Shown here one piece after another: positions 17,848 to 27,306 of a DNA stretch of 64,000 bases. A program made the translations under genes and the position numbers. Location: assembly GCF_021412585.1 (NCBI RefSeq), contig NZ_JAKCMI010000023.1, forward strand, positions 248,001-312,000, given 5' to 3'. How positions within the stretch are numbered: the first letter of the stretch is position 1; each line of letters opens with the position of its first letter. Below the pieces are notes generated by a model. It made no database searches. It worked only from the letters and a program-made list of their open reading frames with translations, and had not been told where the DNA came from. Source of the DNA: Halomonas alkalisoli. Lineage in GTDB: Bacteria; Pseudomonadota; Gammaproteobacteria; Pseudomonadales; Halomonadaceae.

Positions 17848-18244
17848 GGGTACTCTCCACCAGATCACGGTCCATCAGGTTACGGTCGGTGGCCAACTGG
17901 GCCAGCGTATCCTTCAGCAGGGTATGGCGCCGTGCCAGGCGTATCACCAGCAGGGCAAGCAAGAGACCTCCACCGAGCAGTACGGCGGCACTGATCGTAA
18001 TGGCCGCCAGGCGGTGCGTGTCCCAGAAGATCACCACCACCAGCAGCATCAGCATGGAAAGGCCTAGCAGCAGCATCAGCAGGCTCAGGCCGGAGAGCAA
18101 CAGCAGGGTAAACAGTCGTGCTCTTTCTTCTTCGAGCTCGAGCACGACGAGACGCAAGCGCGTCTCGCCGACGGCAAGCAGGCTGTTGAGCAGCCGCTTG
18201 CCGGCGCTGAACAGACGTTGTGCCGGTCCCTGGCTCGATTCCAT
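17828..18244 (-). CDS. YqjE-like phage-holin-superfamily membrane protein
   Basis: A 138-residue protein with an N-terminal amphipathic region (RLLNSLLAVGETRLRLVVLE) and two long transmembrane helices (LLSGLSLLMLLLGLSMLMLL and AAVLLGGGLLLALLVI). The VETRLELLxxE-like start is typical of the YqjE family. Its start codon shares one base with the stop of the yqjD-like gene. YqjE is thought to be an inner-membrane partner of YqjD. Confidence 0.75.
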   Translation of the reverse strand: MESSQGPAQRLFSAGKRLLNSLLAVGETRLRLVVLELEEERARLFTLLLLSGLSLLMLLLGLSMLMLLVVVIFWDTHRLAAITISAAVLLGGGLLLALLVIRLARRHTLLKDTLAQLATDRNLMDRDLVESTRDEPRR

Positions 18245-18576
18245 CAGCGACGCCCGATAAGCATGCCGATGACGATGCCGGCGGCGGCACCCAGGCCGAC
18301 GCTGGTCCAGGGGTTGTCGTGAACGTAGCGGTCACAGGCATCCACCTGATGGGACACTGAATCACGCGCTTCGTCGTAGAGGCGCTCGCCACGTGACTCG
18401 AGTCGGTCGCGGGTCTCTTTCAGGCGTTTCTCGGCGCGCTCTCGTAGCTCCTTGATGTTGCTCCGGGAGTCGTCGGCGGTAGCGCTGACCAGGTCCTCGA
18501 TCGTCTGAGTGAGATGGTGCAGGTCTTCCTTGAGTTGTCGGGTGGTGTCGTCGGTACTGGGTTTGCGAGATGCCAT
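18244..18576 (-). CDS. YqjD/ElaB-type protein (DUF883)
   Basis: A 110-residue protein: a long charged coiled-coil (about 12-75, LKEDLHHLTQTIEDLVSA onward) and a C-terminal transmembrane helix with VGLGAAAGIVIGMLIGRR. The ending WTSVGLGAAAGxxxGxLIxRR is the DUF883 signature. E. coli YqjD is a C-tail-anchored protein that binds ribosomes in stationary phase; a similar role is inferred. First gene of a three- or four-gene operon. Confidence 0.85.
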   Translation of the reverse strand: MASRKPSTDDTTRQLKEDLHHLTQTIEDLVSATADDSRSNIKELRERAEKRLKETRDRLESRGERLYDEARDSVSHQVDACDRYVHDNPWTSVGLGAAAGIVIGMLIGRR

Positions 18577-18609
18577 GACGGTCTTCCTTTGACGATGAAT
18601 GACAGGCTC

Positions 18610-18637
18610 AGCATAGCATTCGTTGGTGCGACTTCAA
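18610..18637 (-). promoter_or_regulatory. Sigma-70-like promoter of the yqjDEK-like operon
   Basis: On the - strand TTGAAG (18632-18637) and TATGCT (18610-18615) are 16 bp apart, 34 bp upstream of the yqjD-like ATG, which has AGGAAG as ribosome site. Confidence 0.5.
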
Positions 18638-18673
18638 TGCACGTCATTCTGTCGCAGGCGTTCGAGGATAGCC

Positions 18674-19699
18674 TCAACGGACACTGCCACTGCCGGAAAA
18701 TAGCGGATTGAGGCTGAACCCCACGCTCAGGCGGTGGTTGCGATGGTCGTAATCGATCATGCTCTCCCCGTAGCCGTAGAAATACTGGACATGTCCGCGG
18801 ATGTTGCCGAAGAGGGGCCAGGAGTAATCGACCTGTGAGCCCATGTTGCCCGCGCTGGGATTGCCGCGCACCATCAGGCTGGCTTCCTGGTCGCCGTTGA
18901 TTCGCCGTGCAACGGTGACATCGCCGTAGCCCATGTAGCGATCGATGTCGGGGTTGTCATCGTCGTTGAACGATTCCGGGAAGCGCCAGTGCGGAGCGAC
19001 GGCGACCGCCCAGTCGCCACGCTGAAAGACGCTCTCCAGGTAGGCGCGATTCCAGCTGCGTGACAGCGAGGCGGAGCGCCCGTTGGAGAGGTGGTTGAGG
19101 GCGAAGCGGTTGCGGGTATTGGTCCAGCCGAACAGGCGCCAGGTGTTGTCCAGGTCGAGGAAGATTTCCGGCTCATAGTTGGTTTCCCGGAAGGGGGAGG
19201 AGGCATCGGTATTGTAGGCCTGCCACCAGCTGCGCTGGGTGTAGGCGAAGTAGAGATCGCCGGTGTCACCGAACAGGTCTTCGGCGATGTTGACCTTGGC
19301 GCTGAACTGGAACTTGACCTCGAGGTCGTTGGGGCCGTTATCGGCCGAGATGTCACGAAATGCCGGCTGATTGGGGTTGGTGGTGTAGCTCAAAGGAAAG
19401 AGGTAGTTGCGCCGGTGGGTGGTGATGGCGAAGGGGTTGCGGGTCGACTCGCGCTCCAGCTGGCGCCGCTGGGCCATCTCTTCTTGCACCACGTCATCCT
19501 GGTCCACCGCCGCTTCGGCGTCCTCGGGGAGGACTTCCAGTTGGCGCTGCAGGCTTTCCAGCTCGCTGGACAGGGCCTCGATGCGGCTTTCCAGGGCTTC
19601 TCGTTCAATATCTCGCTGGGGGGTGTCTTGGGCCAGAGCAACGAGCGGCAGCAAGCCCAGCAGGCTGGCACCAGCAAACAGGATGGAACGAATGGTCAT
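18674..19699 (-). CDS. pldA: Outer-membrane phospholipase A
   Basis: A 341-residue protein with signal peptide (cleavage near ALAQ), a coiled-coil stretch (about 30-85) not present in E. coli PldA, then a beta-barrel. The catalytic set is intact: His203 and Ser205 in NHLSNGRS and Asn217 in SRSWNRAY, with the same +2 and +14 spacing as E. coli His142/Ser144/Asn156. The enzyme hydrolyses phospholipids that reach the outer leaflet. The C-terminal residues alternate as in a last barrel strand but end in VR rather than an aromatic residue. Confidence 0.92.
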   Translation of the reverse strand: MTIRSILFAGASLLGLLPLVALAQDTPQRDIEREALESRIEALSSELESLQRQLEVLPEDAEAAVDQDDVVQEEMAQRRQLERESTRNPFAITTHRRNYLFPLSYTTNPNQPAFRDISADNGPNDLEVKFQFSAKVNIAEDLFGDTGDLYFAYTQRSWWQAYNTDASSPFRETNYEPEIFLDLDNTWRLFGWTNTRNRFALNHLSNGRSASLSRSWNRAYLESVFQRGDWAVAVAPHWRFPESFNDDDNPDIDRYMGYGDVTVARRINGDQEASLMVRGNPSAGNMGSQVDYSWPLFGNIRGHVQYFYGYGESMIDYDHRNHRLSVGFSLNPLFSGSGSVR

Positions 19700-19840
19700 G
19701 AGGGCAACTCGAAGCGTGGCATTTGAGTTCCGTTTCTACCATGACGCCGACGCAAGTCAACTGCTGACGACAATCATTGCCAAGTTCGTTCGGTAGGCCG
19801 AGAATCGTGCCGGGCAAGGGCCCTTGTCAAAGAGGATATC

Positions 19841-22800
19841 GTGTACGCCATTTCTGTTTCTGCCGGTGCCATCCGGTCCACGCTCCTGGGGCTCTGTCTG
19901 CTGGTCGGCTTGCTGTTGCTGCCGGGTGTAGCGGTAGTAGCCGCTGAAGACCTGCCCGATAGAGCGGCGGTGGAGGCACGCCTGGACGAACTGCGTCCCG
20001 CTGAAGGGGAAAGCGTCAGTGAAGCCGATCAGCGTGCCATCGAGGCATTGGAGGCGACGCTGGAAGCGCTGGAGCAGCTGGCGGGAGTCGAGGAGCGTCT
20101 CAGCGCTCTCGAGCAGCGCCTCGAGGAGGCCCCAGGGGAACTGATGCGGCTCGAGCGGGAGCTCTTGCAGGAAGAGGAGGCCGCGCGCGACCGGTCGGCC
20201 ACCGAGCTGGACGACCAGCCCCTGGAGGAGCTCGAGTATCGTCAGCAGGAGGCGGTTTTCGAGCTGCAGCAGCTCCAGGACCGGCTGGCCGAGGTCAATA
20301 CCCAGTTGCTTTCTGCCCAGACGCTGCCCGAGCGGGCGCAGCAAGCCATTTCCGAGGCGATGCAGGCCGCTGAGCGATCCCGGCGCGCACTGGATGCGTT
20401 GGAGGGGCAGGGGTTGACCGAAGATGCGCCGCAGCTGTGGCAGCGCCTGGTCGAGCGGCGCCTGGCCGAGCGCTCCCTGCGGCTGCACCAGCGCCAGCTG
20501 GGCAGCAATACCCGTCTGCGTGAGCTCGCACAGCAGCGGCGTGATCTCTTGACGCAGCAGGTAACCCGCCAGGAGACCGAACTCGCCATATTGCAGAGCG
20601 TCATCGACCGGCAGCGGCGGCTCGCATCGGAGCAGGCCATTGCCGATGCCGCCCGGGACGATCCGCTGCTCGAGGCGGGTCACCCGGTGCTGGAGCGGGC
20701 ACAGCAGGTCAATCGTGAACTCAGCCTGGAGCTGCTTCGGGCCAATGATCGTATCAATGGCCTGGTGCGGGAAAGCCTGGCACTGCGCAGCCAGCTCGAC
20801 CATGTGCGCCAGCTGCAGCGCAGCCTCAATGAGCAGATCGATGCGATCCGCGGCAGCCTGCTGCTGTCGCGTATTCTGCGTGAACAGCGTCGCTCACTGC
20901 CCCAGGTGGATGCCCGGGGCGACCTTCAGGATGAGATCGCCGACCTGCGCTTGCGGCAGTTCGACCTGGTGCGACAGCGCGATATGCTGCGCCAGGGCGA
21001 GCGCCTGGCCAACCAACGCCTGGAGGAGGCGGGGGTGGAGGTGACGCCGGCCCTGATCGAGTCGCTGCAGCACCTCTACCAGTCGCGGCGTGAGCTGGTG
21101 GATCAGCTCGAGCAGAGCTATGGCAACCTGTTGAGCTCGGCCATCGAGTTCCAGCTCAACCAGCAGCAGCTGCTGGAAACGTCGAGAGAGCTGCGTACCA
21201 CCATTGACGAGCAGCTGTTCTGGATCGCCAATACCCGTCCGCTGGACCTGGCCTGGTTCCGGCAACTGCCGGCGAACCTGATGCTGGAGTGGCAGGTGGG
21301 GGAGTGGCGCGAGGCACTGCCGCATCACTGGCGAAGCCCGGATGCCAAGGCGCTGGTCGGGGTGCCTTTTGTTTTGTTGTCGCTGGCGCTGCTCTGGTCA
21401 CGCCGACGCATCCAGAGCAGGCTGGCGGCACTGCACGAGCAGATAGGTCGGCTGCGCAGCGATTCCCAGGGCCATACACCCCAGGCGGTCGCGCTGAACG
21501 CGTTGCTGGCGCTCCCGGGCCCACTGACCCTGGGTGGCCTCGGTGCGGCGTTGGTGGCCGATGGCCAGGGCATCGCCTCTGGGCTGGGGCTGGCCTTCTG
21601 GCACCTGGCCCTGGCCTGGGCCTTCATTGCCTGGTCGCGGCGACTGCTGGTGCGTGACGGTGTGGCGACCAAGCATTTCTATTGGCCGGCGGGGTATGTC
21701 GCCCGGCTGCGTGAGCTGCTGCGATGGCTGGGCCTGGCGCTGGTGCCGACACTGCTGATCTCTACCCTGGCGCGGGATGGCGAGATCAGCCTCACCACGC
21801 GCCCCCTGGCGCTGACGCTGCTGCTCGGCGGCCTGCTGGCCATGAGCGTACTGCTGGCACGCCTGATCATGGCCCATACGCCGTTCTTCGGGGTCAAGCT
21901 GTTCCGCCTGGTCCTGGGGCTGGTCTTGGCGGCGGTCCCGCTGGCGCTCATCGGCCTGATCGTTTCCGGCTACGAATACACGGCACTGAGCCTGGTGGGG
22001 CGCTTCGTCATCACGCTCTACCTGCTGGCCATGTGGATCCTGGTCGAGGCTACGGTAGTGCGTGGGCTGGCGGTGGCGGCCCGCCGGCTGGCCTTCAAGC
22101 GAGCGCTGGCTCGTCGGCGGTCCCAGGTGCAGGAGGGGGCCGAAGGCGGGCTGGAAGTGGTTGAAGAGCCGCCGCTGGACATGGAGCAGATCAACCAGCA
22201 GTCGCTGCGTCTCTCCAAGCTGATCCTGTTGATCGGCTTTGCGCTGCTGCTCTATCTGGTCTGGTCGGACCTGCTCACGGTCCTGGGCTACCTGGAGCGC
22301 GTGGCCATCTGGGAGGCGTCCGACGGCGTGGGGGCGGACCTGGTCACCAGCGCCCTTTCGGTGGCCGATATCTTCACCGCGCTGCTGGTGTTCGGCTTCA
22401 CGCTGATGATGGCGCGCAACCTGCCCGGCCTGCTGGAGGTAATGGTGCTGTCGCGGCTGGAGCTGAAGCAGGGCAGCGCCTATGCGATCACCTCGCTGCT
22501 CTCCTACACCATCGTCGGCACCGGCCTCATCGTGGCGCTGGCGACCCTGGGGGTGGCCTGGAGCCAGCTTCAGTGGCTGGTGGCAGCACTGGGCGTGGGG
22601 CTGGGCTTCGGCCTGCAGGAGATATTCGCCAACTTCGTCTCGGGCCTGATCATCCTCTTCGAACGCCCGGTGCGCATTGGCGACACCATCACGCTTGGCA
22701 ATCTCTCCGGTACGGTGAGCAAGATCCGTATACGGGCCACCACGGTGACCGACTTCGATCGCAAGGAGATCATCATACCCAACAAGACCTTCGTCACCGA

Positions 22801-23257
22801 CCAGCTGATCAACTGGTCGCTGTCGGATACGATCACACGGGTGGTGCTCAATTTCGGCGTGGCCTACGGCTCGGATCATCGTCTGGTCCATCAGCTGTTG
22901 CGCCAGGCGGCCGATGAGAATCCGCGGGTACTGGCCGAGCCCGAACCGCAGGTGTTCTTCATGGACTATGGCGATAGCACGCTGAATTTCGAACTTCGTA
23001 TCTTCGTCAACGCCCTGGGGGATCGGCTCTACGCCACCGACGAGATCAACTGTCGTGTAGGGGAGCTGTTTGCCGAGCACGAGGTGGACATCGCCTTCAA
23101 CCAGCTCGAGGTATGGCTGCATCGCCCCGATGGTGCCAGCAGGAAGGTGGTGAGCGCGCCGGCCGGTCAGCCAGTCGATCCCGCCCACCCCGCCCCCGGG
23201 GCCCATGGCGACCCCGGCGATATTAGCGCAGGGGACAGTGACGGTGGCGGGCGTTAG
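19841..23257 (+). CDS. MscK/KefA-type mechanosensitive channel
   Basis: A 1138-residue inner-membrane channel. It begins with a signal peptide and a long periplasmic coiled-coil (about 45-480, rich in Glu, Gln, Arg, Leu), continues with some ten transmembrane helices (about 500-880), and ends with the MscS domain: pore helix ALGVGLGFGLQEIFANFVSG, beta domain FERPVRIGDTITL, and the alpha-beta domain to about 1110. The start is a GTG with AGAGGA 4 bases before it. It should release solutes during hypo-osmotic shock, relevant for a halophile. Closest architecture is MscK; the name mscK is not certain. Confidence 0.9.
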   Translation: MYAISVSAGAIRSTLLGLCLLVGLLLLPGVAVVAAEDLPDRAAVEARLDELRPAEGESVSEADQRAIEALEATLEALEQLAGVEERLSALEQRLEEAPGELMRLERELLQEEEAARDRSATELDDQPLEELEYRQQEAVFELQQLQDRLAEVNTQLLSAQTLPERAQQAISEAMQAAERSRRALDALEGQGLTEDAPQLWQRLVERRLAERSLRLHQRQLGSNTRLRELAQQRRDLLTQQVTRQETELAILQSVIDRQRRLASEQAIADAARDDPLLEAGHPVLERAQQVNRELSLELLRANDRINGLVRESLALRSQLDHVRQLQRSLNEQIDAIRGSLLLSRILREQRRSLPQVDARGDLQDEIADLRLRQFDLVRQRDMLRQGERLANQRLEEAGVEVTPALIESLQHLYQSRRELVDQLEQSYGNLLSSAIEFQLNQQQLLETSRELRTTIDEQLFWIANTRPLDLAWFRQLPANLMLEWQVGEWREALPHHWRSPDAKALVGVPFVLLSLALLWSRRRIQSRLAALHEQIGRLRSDSQGHTPQAVALNALLALPGPLTLGGLGAALVADGQGIASGLGLAFWHLALAWAFIAWSRRLLVRDGVATKHFYWPAGYVARLRELLRWLGLALVPTLLISTLARDGEISLTTRPLALTLLLGGLLAMSVLLARLIMAHTPFFGVKLFRLVLGLVLAAVPLALIGLIVSGYEYTALSLVGRFVITLYLLAMWILVEATVVRGLAVAARRLAFKRALARRRSQVQEGAEGGLEVVEEPPLDMEQINQQSLRLSKLILLIGFALLLYLVWSDLLTVLGYLERVAIWEASDGVGADLVTSALSVADIFTALLVFGFTLMMARNLPGLLEVMVLSRLELKQGSAYAITSLLSYTIVGTGLIVALATLGVAWSQLQWLVAALGVGLGFGLQEIFANFVSGLIILFERPVRIGDTITLGNLSGTVSKIRIRATTVTDFDRKEIIIPNKTFVTDQLINWSLSDTITRVVLNFGVAYGSDHRLVHQLLRQAADENPRVLAEPEPQVFFMDYGDSTLNFELRIFVNALGDRLYATDEINCRVGELFAEHEVDIAFNQLEVWLHRPDGASRKVVSAPAGQPVDPAHPAPGAHGDPGDISAGDSDGGGR

Positions 23258-23267
23258 GTGCGCCGGG

Positions 23268-24041
23268 CTAGTCCTTCGCTTCCCGTACGGCGTGTAACAG
23301 GAACTCCCGGTTGCCGTCGCGGCCAAGCAGGGGGCTCTCCTGCCAGTGGAGGATACGGAAACCGGCGTCGTCGCAGCCGCTGCGAAGCCGCGTTTCCACG
23401 GCGAGGTAGCTTGCCGGGTCCTTCACGATGCCGCGGCCGTCGACGCCCCCCGGGCCGAGTTCGAACTGCGGCTTGACCAGGCTGAGCAGTTCACCGCCGG
23501 GGCGCAGCAGGCGGGAGAGCTGCGGCAGTATCAGCGTCTGGGAAATGAAGGAAACATCCATTACCGCGATGTCGGGCCCCTCGGCGCCCTGGGCGGCCAG
23601 GGCCGCATGGAGTCGCGGCTCGTCGGCCATGGCCCGGGCGTTGAGCCCCTCCAGGCAGGTGACCCGTGGCTCGCCACGCAGTTCGGCATCCAGCTGGCCG
23701 TGGCCTACCTCCACGCCGACCACATGGCGGGCTCCGTAGCGCAGCGCGCAATCGGTGAAGCCGCCGGTGGACTGGCCCACGTCCAGTATCAACTTGCCCT
23801 CGAGATCGAGCCCCAGCGCCTCGATCAATGCCTCGAGCTTGAGTCCTGCCCGCGATACGTAGCGCTCCTCGGGATCCTCCGTGACCTTGAGGCGGCAATC
23901 CTCGGCCAGTTTTTCGCTTGGCTTGTCGAGCACTCGGCCACTGCTGGCAACGCTGACGCGGCCGTTACGGATCAGTCGCTGGGCCCGCGTGCGCGAACGG
24001 GCGAGGCCCTGGCTGACGAGTAGCTGATCGAGGCGGGGCAT
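23268..24041 (-). CDS. tlyA: TlyA-type rRNA 2'-O-methyltransferase / haemolysin A family
   Basis: A 257-residue protein. It has an S4 RNA-binding domain (1-60, MPRLDQLLVSQGLARSRTRA) and an FtsJ-like Rossmann methyltransferase with the SAM motif ILDVGQSTGGFTD, VMDVSFIS and the KPQFE motif. Mycobacterial TlyA methylates 16S and 23S rRNA cytidines; the bacterial short form here is expected to act on 23S rRNA. The ATG at 24041 is the family start. It is convergent with the mscK-like gene with only 10 bp between stops. Confidence 0.9.
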   Translation of the reverse strand: MPRLDQLLVSQGLARSRTRAQRLIRNGRVSVASSGRVLDKPSEKLAEDCRLKVTEDPEERYVSRAGLKLEALIEALGLDLEGKLILDVGQSTGGFTDCALRYGARHVVGVEVGHGQLDAELRGEPRVTCLEGLNARAMADEPRLHAALAAQGAEGPDIAVMDVSFISQTLILPQLSRLLRPGGELLSLVKPQFELGPGGVDGRGIVKDPASYLAVETRLRSGCDDAGFRILHWQESPLLGRDGNREFLLHAVREAKD

Positions 24042-24155
24042 GGGCGTCTCCGGCAAGAAGGTGTGCAAGGATGAGATGGCAAGGATGGGCGGCAAGAAGC
24101 TGGGCCGGCATTATGGCATACTCATTTCGTTAGCCGGTTAACAGAAGGGTGATGG

Positions 24156-25193
24156 ATGGGGCGTGGAGCAGGCAGGTCGTTGGCAAATTCGTTGGGCATC
24201 GGGGCGCTGGGCGGGCTGCTTTTCCAGCTAACTGGGCTGCCGCTGGCCTGGATGCTGGGTCCGCTGGTGGCCAACCTGCTGGTCTCGGCGCGGGGCGTCG
24301 ATGTCCGCATCCCCGAAGGCCTGCGTGAGGCCTTTCTTGGCGTGCTGGGCCTGGTGCTGGGTAGCCAGGTCACGCCGCAGCTGGCTGAGCGGGTGCTGGA
24401 CTGGCCGCTGTCAGCGGCGCTGCTGCTCGTCGGTGTGGCGGTCTCCACCGCGGCTGCGGCCGCCTGGTACCGGCGCTGCGGCTTCGACCCGGTGAGCGCC
24501 TGGTACGCCTCGGCGCCCGGGGCCATGACTGCGATGATCCTGATGGGCGAGAAGTGCGGCGGCGATCCCCAGCGCATCGCCATTGCCCAGTCGCTGCGCA
24601 TCATCCTGGTGGTACTGTGGCTGCCGCCCCTGTTCTGGCTCTGGGAGGGCGGTGCCGCCGCCCAGGTTGAAGAGGCGGCGGTGGTATCGGCTCACCTCTG
24701 GATGCTATTGATGCTGCCGCTGCTGATCATGCTGGGTAACCGGCTCCGGCTGCCCAGCGCGTCGCTGTTGGCTCCGCTGCTGTTTGCCGCGGTGCTATCG
24801 GGTTTCGACGTGGCCAGCCTGCAACTCCCCGATTGGGGGCTGAACGTGATGCTCTGGGTGCTGGGCAGCGCCATCGGCTCGCGGTTCCAGGGTTTGTCCC
24901 GGGCGCGCCTGGGCCGCTACCTGCTCGAAGCCGGCGTCGCGACGCTGCTGGCGCTGGCGGTGCTGGCGCTGTTCGCCGAGGCGATCCATCGGCTGATCGG
25001 CGTGCCTCGCGACGTCGCCCTGCTGGCGCTGGCGCCAGGCGGCATCGGCGAGATGGCGATACTCGCCGTGGCGCTGGACATCGATCCTGTCTTCGTCGCC
25101 TTCCATCACCTGCTGAGAATGGTCGCCCTGATGGTATTCGCGCCCTTCTGGGCGCGATATCTGATCAGCAGGGGAGTGCCAGGTAGTCGCTGA
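24156..25193 (+). CDS. AbrB-family (AimB-type) membrane protein
   Basis: A 345-residue protein with two repeats of about five transmembrane helices each. The AbrB duplication motif is visible in both halves: LPLAWMLGPLVANLL in the first, and LAPGGIGEMAILAVALDIDP in the second, with SAPGAMTAMILMGEK between. E. coli AbrB is a poorly characterised membrane protein linked to regulation of ammonia oxidase in name only. AAGGG lies before the ATG. Divergent from tlyA and convergent with the next gene. Confidence 0.85.
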   Translation: MGRGAGRSLANSLGIGALGGLLFQLTGLPLAWMLGPLVANLLVSARGVDVRIPEGLREAFLGVLGLVLGSQVTPQLAERVLDWPLSAALLLVGVAVSTAAAAAWYRRCGFDPVSAWYASAPGAMTAMILMGEKCGGDPQRIAIAQSLRIILVVLWLPPLFWLWEGGAAAQVEEAAVVSAHLWMLLMLPLLIMLGNRLRLPSASLLAPLLFAAVLSGFDVASLQLPDWGLNVMLWVLGSAIGSRFQGLSRARLGRYLLEAGVATLLALAVLALFAEAIHRLIGVPRDVALLALAPGGIGEMAILAVALDIDPVFVAFHHLLRMVALMVFAPFWARYLISRGVPGSR

Positions 25194-25209
25194 GGCGCGA
25201 GATCGCGCC
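25194..25209. terminator. Short hairpin between convergent genes
   Basis: GGCGCGA (25194-25200) and TCGCGCC (25203-25209) pair directly after the AbrB-family stop and 7 bp before the stop of the convergent gene. There is no T-run, so termination is only plausible. Confidence 0.4.
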
Positions 25210-25215
25210 CGGTCA

Positions 25216-27261
25216 TTAGGCTTGCGCGGGGCCCTGGTCGGCCTGGAGTTCCGTTGGCGGGATACGGTCCGAGCCCCAGCTGCGGTGAATGTAGCCGATC
25301 ACCCGGTCGAGCTCTTCCAGGGTGATCTTGTTCAGCTCGCCCCGCTCGAGAGGGTCGTAGTGGAAGATGTAGAGACGGGAGGCGAACTGCTCGAAGGGCA
25401 GGGATGCCTCGCCGAAGCGTTCGCCATTGCCGGCGGTGCTGACCTTGATGCCATCGCCCCAGTCCTGGCCGCTGTCGTTGTTGGGGTTGTAGAAATAGAT
25501 CCGCATGACATCGCTGGGGTCCAGCGTGACACGTAGCACCGTGATGGCGTGCCAGCCGATGAATCGCGCGGCGCTGTCGGTCACGGCGATGCCGGCGGGC
25601 TGCGGGTGGATCAGCGGCTGGTTGCCGTTGTAGTAGGGGTGGTAGCTGGCGTAGAAATGGCGCAGGAAGGCGTCCAGGTCGTGGAGCTGCCCCGTTGCCA
25701 CATCGACGTTGATGCGAAAGCCGCGGCCGGACCACCAGCCGTGGAACTCGGGATTGACCCAGCGATGGGGGTCCCCGTCGCGCCCGATGCAGCGCCGCCC
25801 CATCTCGGCATAGATGCGATCCAGGTGCGGTACCACCAGCAGGGAGACCGGGTCGAGGTCCACCGGCAGCTCCTTGGCGACCCCTTCCAGGCTGGCCATG
25901 GACGAGAGGGGCATGCCTTCGAAGTGCATGATGATCTCGTCGTCACGGGCGGCCCAGGCGACCATCTGCAGCAGATAGTCCGGGTCGTTGTAGGCCCACA
26001 TCGACAGGGCGCGCGCCGATTGGCAGGTGGGGTTGTTGCCCTGGCCGACACCCAGCGGCAGCCCCAGCATGCAGAGCACGCCTTCGAGCAACCTGGCCCG
26101 CGGCGAGACCTCGTTGCCATAGGCCAGCTCGATCCGAGCCTTGGACCATTCGGAGAGCGAGAGGCCCAGCTGGCGCCACATGGCAGGCGCCACGGGGGGC
26201 TGATAGAGGATGCCGCGCTCCAGCATCAGCGCCAGGCCATAGACCGACTGGGGGGTTGCCGGATGCACCGCGCCACGGATCAGGGCATGCACCAGCTCGC
26301 GGTAGCAGAGCAGGCAGTCCCGGCCGGTCGAGGAGAGGCCGAGGGCCTCGGCCACCAGGTGGTCGCCGTGATCGAGCAGGTGGCGTAGCAGGACCGGATG
26401 GTAGGCCGATGCCAGGCCGGTATCGTGCATGGCGCGGGCAAAGCCGGTGGCCTCGCTCTGCAGCGCCGAGCTGTCCATGCTGGAGAGCCGCTCACGATAG
26501 ATCTCCACGCCGGGATCCTCGCGACACGCCTGGGTTGGACCAAACAGCGAACTGACCAGGCGGTCGGCGCCCTGGCCGCTGAGACCCAGGTCGATCGATG
26601 GGTCAGCCTGGCAGATGGCGATCTGGGTGATCATCTGCTTGACCGAATCGACCTGGATCGGGCGCTGCTGGAGGATACGCCAGATCTCCTCGATCAGCTT
26701 GTCGATGATGTGTTCATAGCCGATGCGATCGGCCAGGTGGCGAAACAGGTTTCGCGGTATCTGTGCCAGCCTGCCTTGCGTCTCGCGCTCGGCCTCGCTC
26801 GGCGTGCTGAACAGCAGCCACAGGTTGAGCGCCAGCACCTGGGTCAAGTAGTGGTGGGCCTGTTCGGCGGATATCAGCGGGTGCAGGTATTCGCCCTTGG
26901 CCACCGCCACCAGGCGCAGTTCGCTCAGCGACTCGATCACCACCATGTTGGGATCGGCGCTCTTGAGAGCATGGGTGGTCAGGGAGGGCAGCAGGTACTG
27001 CGGCGTTTCCCAGTCGGAGCCGGTGAAGATACCGGCTTCCTCCAGTGCCTGGGAGCGGGCCTCGACTTCGGCGGCGCCACCCTCCTGCATCAGCACCCGA
27101 CGTGCAGTATCCAGCACCCGGGGTAGCTTCGTCGGCTTGGTGAACGCGCGCGCTTCCGCGAGCAGGGTGGTCGCCTCGTCGAGCTTCACCAGCAGGCCTT
27201 GAAGCTTGTCGTCGCCTGCCGGTGAGCCGCTTATCTCTTGCGTGTGTCGGTGCGTGGTCAC
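25216..27261 (-). CDS. Large protein of unknown family with papain-like Cys/His/Asn constellation
   Basis: A 681-residue soluble protein I do not recognise. Residues 1-390 look all-helical. The C-terminal ~290 residues contain what reads as a papain-like active site: Gln407 (GQGNN) six residues before Cys413 (PTCQSARA), as Gln19 and Cys25 are spaced in papain; His571 (GWHAITVLRV) followed by a strand; and Asn592 (IYFYNPNNDSGQDWG). The order Gln-Cys-His-Asn and local context fit a cysteine peptidase, transglutaminase-like or amidotransferase fold. The start is GTG with AAAGGAG 6-7 bases before it. It follows the ATP-grasp gene by 45 bp in one operon. The catalytic reading is inference. Confidence 0.6.
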   Translation of the reverse strand: MTTHRHTQEISGSPAGDDKLQGLLVKLDEATTLLAEARAFTKPTKLPRVLDTARRVLMQEGGAAEVEARSQALEEAGIFTGSDWETPQYLLPSLTTHALKSADPNMVVIESLSELRLVAVAKGEYLHPLISAEQAHHYLTQVLALNLWLLFSTPSEAERETQGRLAQIPRNLFRHLADRIGYEHIIDKLIEEIWRILQQRPIQVDSVKQMITQIAICQADPSIDLGLSGQGADRLVSSLFGPTQACREDPGVEIYRERLSSMDSSALQSEATGFARAMHDTGLASAYHPVLLRHLLDHGDHLVAEALGLSSTGRDCLLCYRELVHALIRGAVHPATPQSVYGLALMLERGILYQPPVAPAMWRQLGLSLSEWSKARIELAYGNEVSPRARLLEGVLCMLGLPLGVGQGNNPTCQSARALSMWAYNDPDYLLQMVAWAARDDEIIMHFEGMPLSSMASLEGVAKELPVDLDPVSLLVVPHLDRIYAEMGRRCIGRDGDPHRWVNPEFHGWWSGRGFRINVDVATGQLHDLDAFLRHFYASYHPYYNGNQPLIHPQPAGIAVTDSAARFIGWHAITVLRVTLDPSDVMRIYFYNPNNDSGQDWGDGIKVSTAGNGERFGEASLPFEQFASRLYIFHYDPLERGELNKITLEELDRVIGYIHRSWGSDRIPPTELQADQGPAQA

Positions 27262-27306
27262 GCCGACTCCTTTTGTCAGGCTGTCATTGTGCTTATGACG
27301 CCTTGA

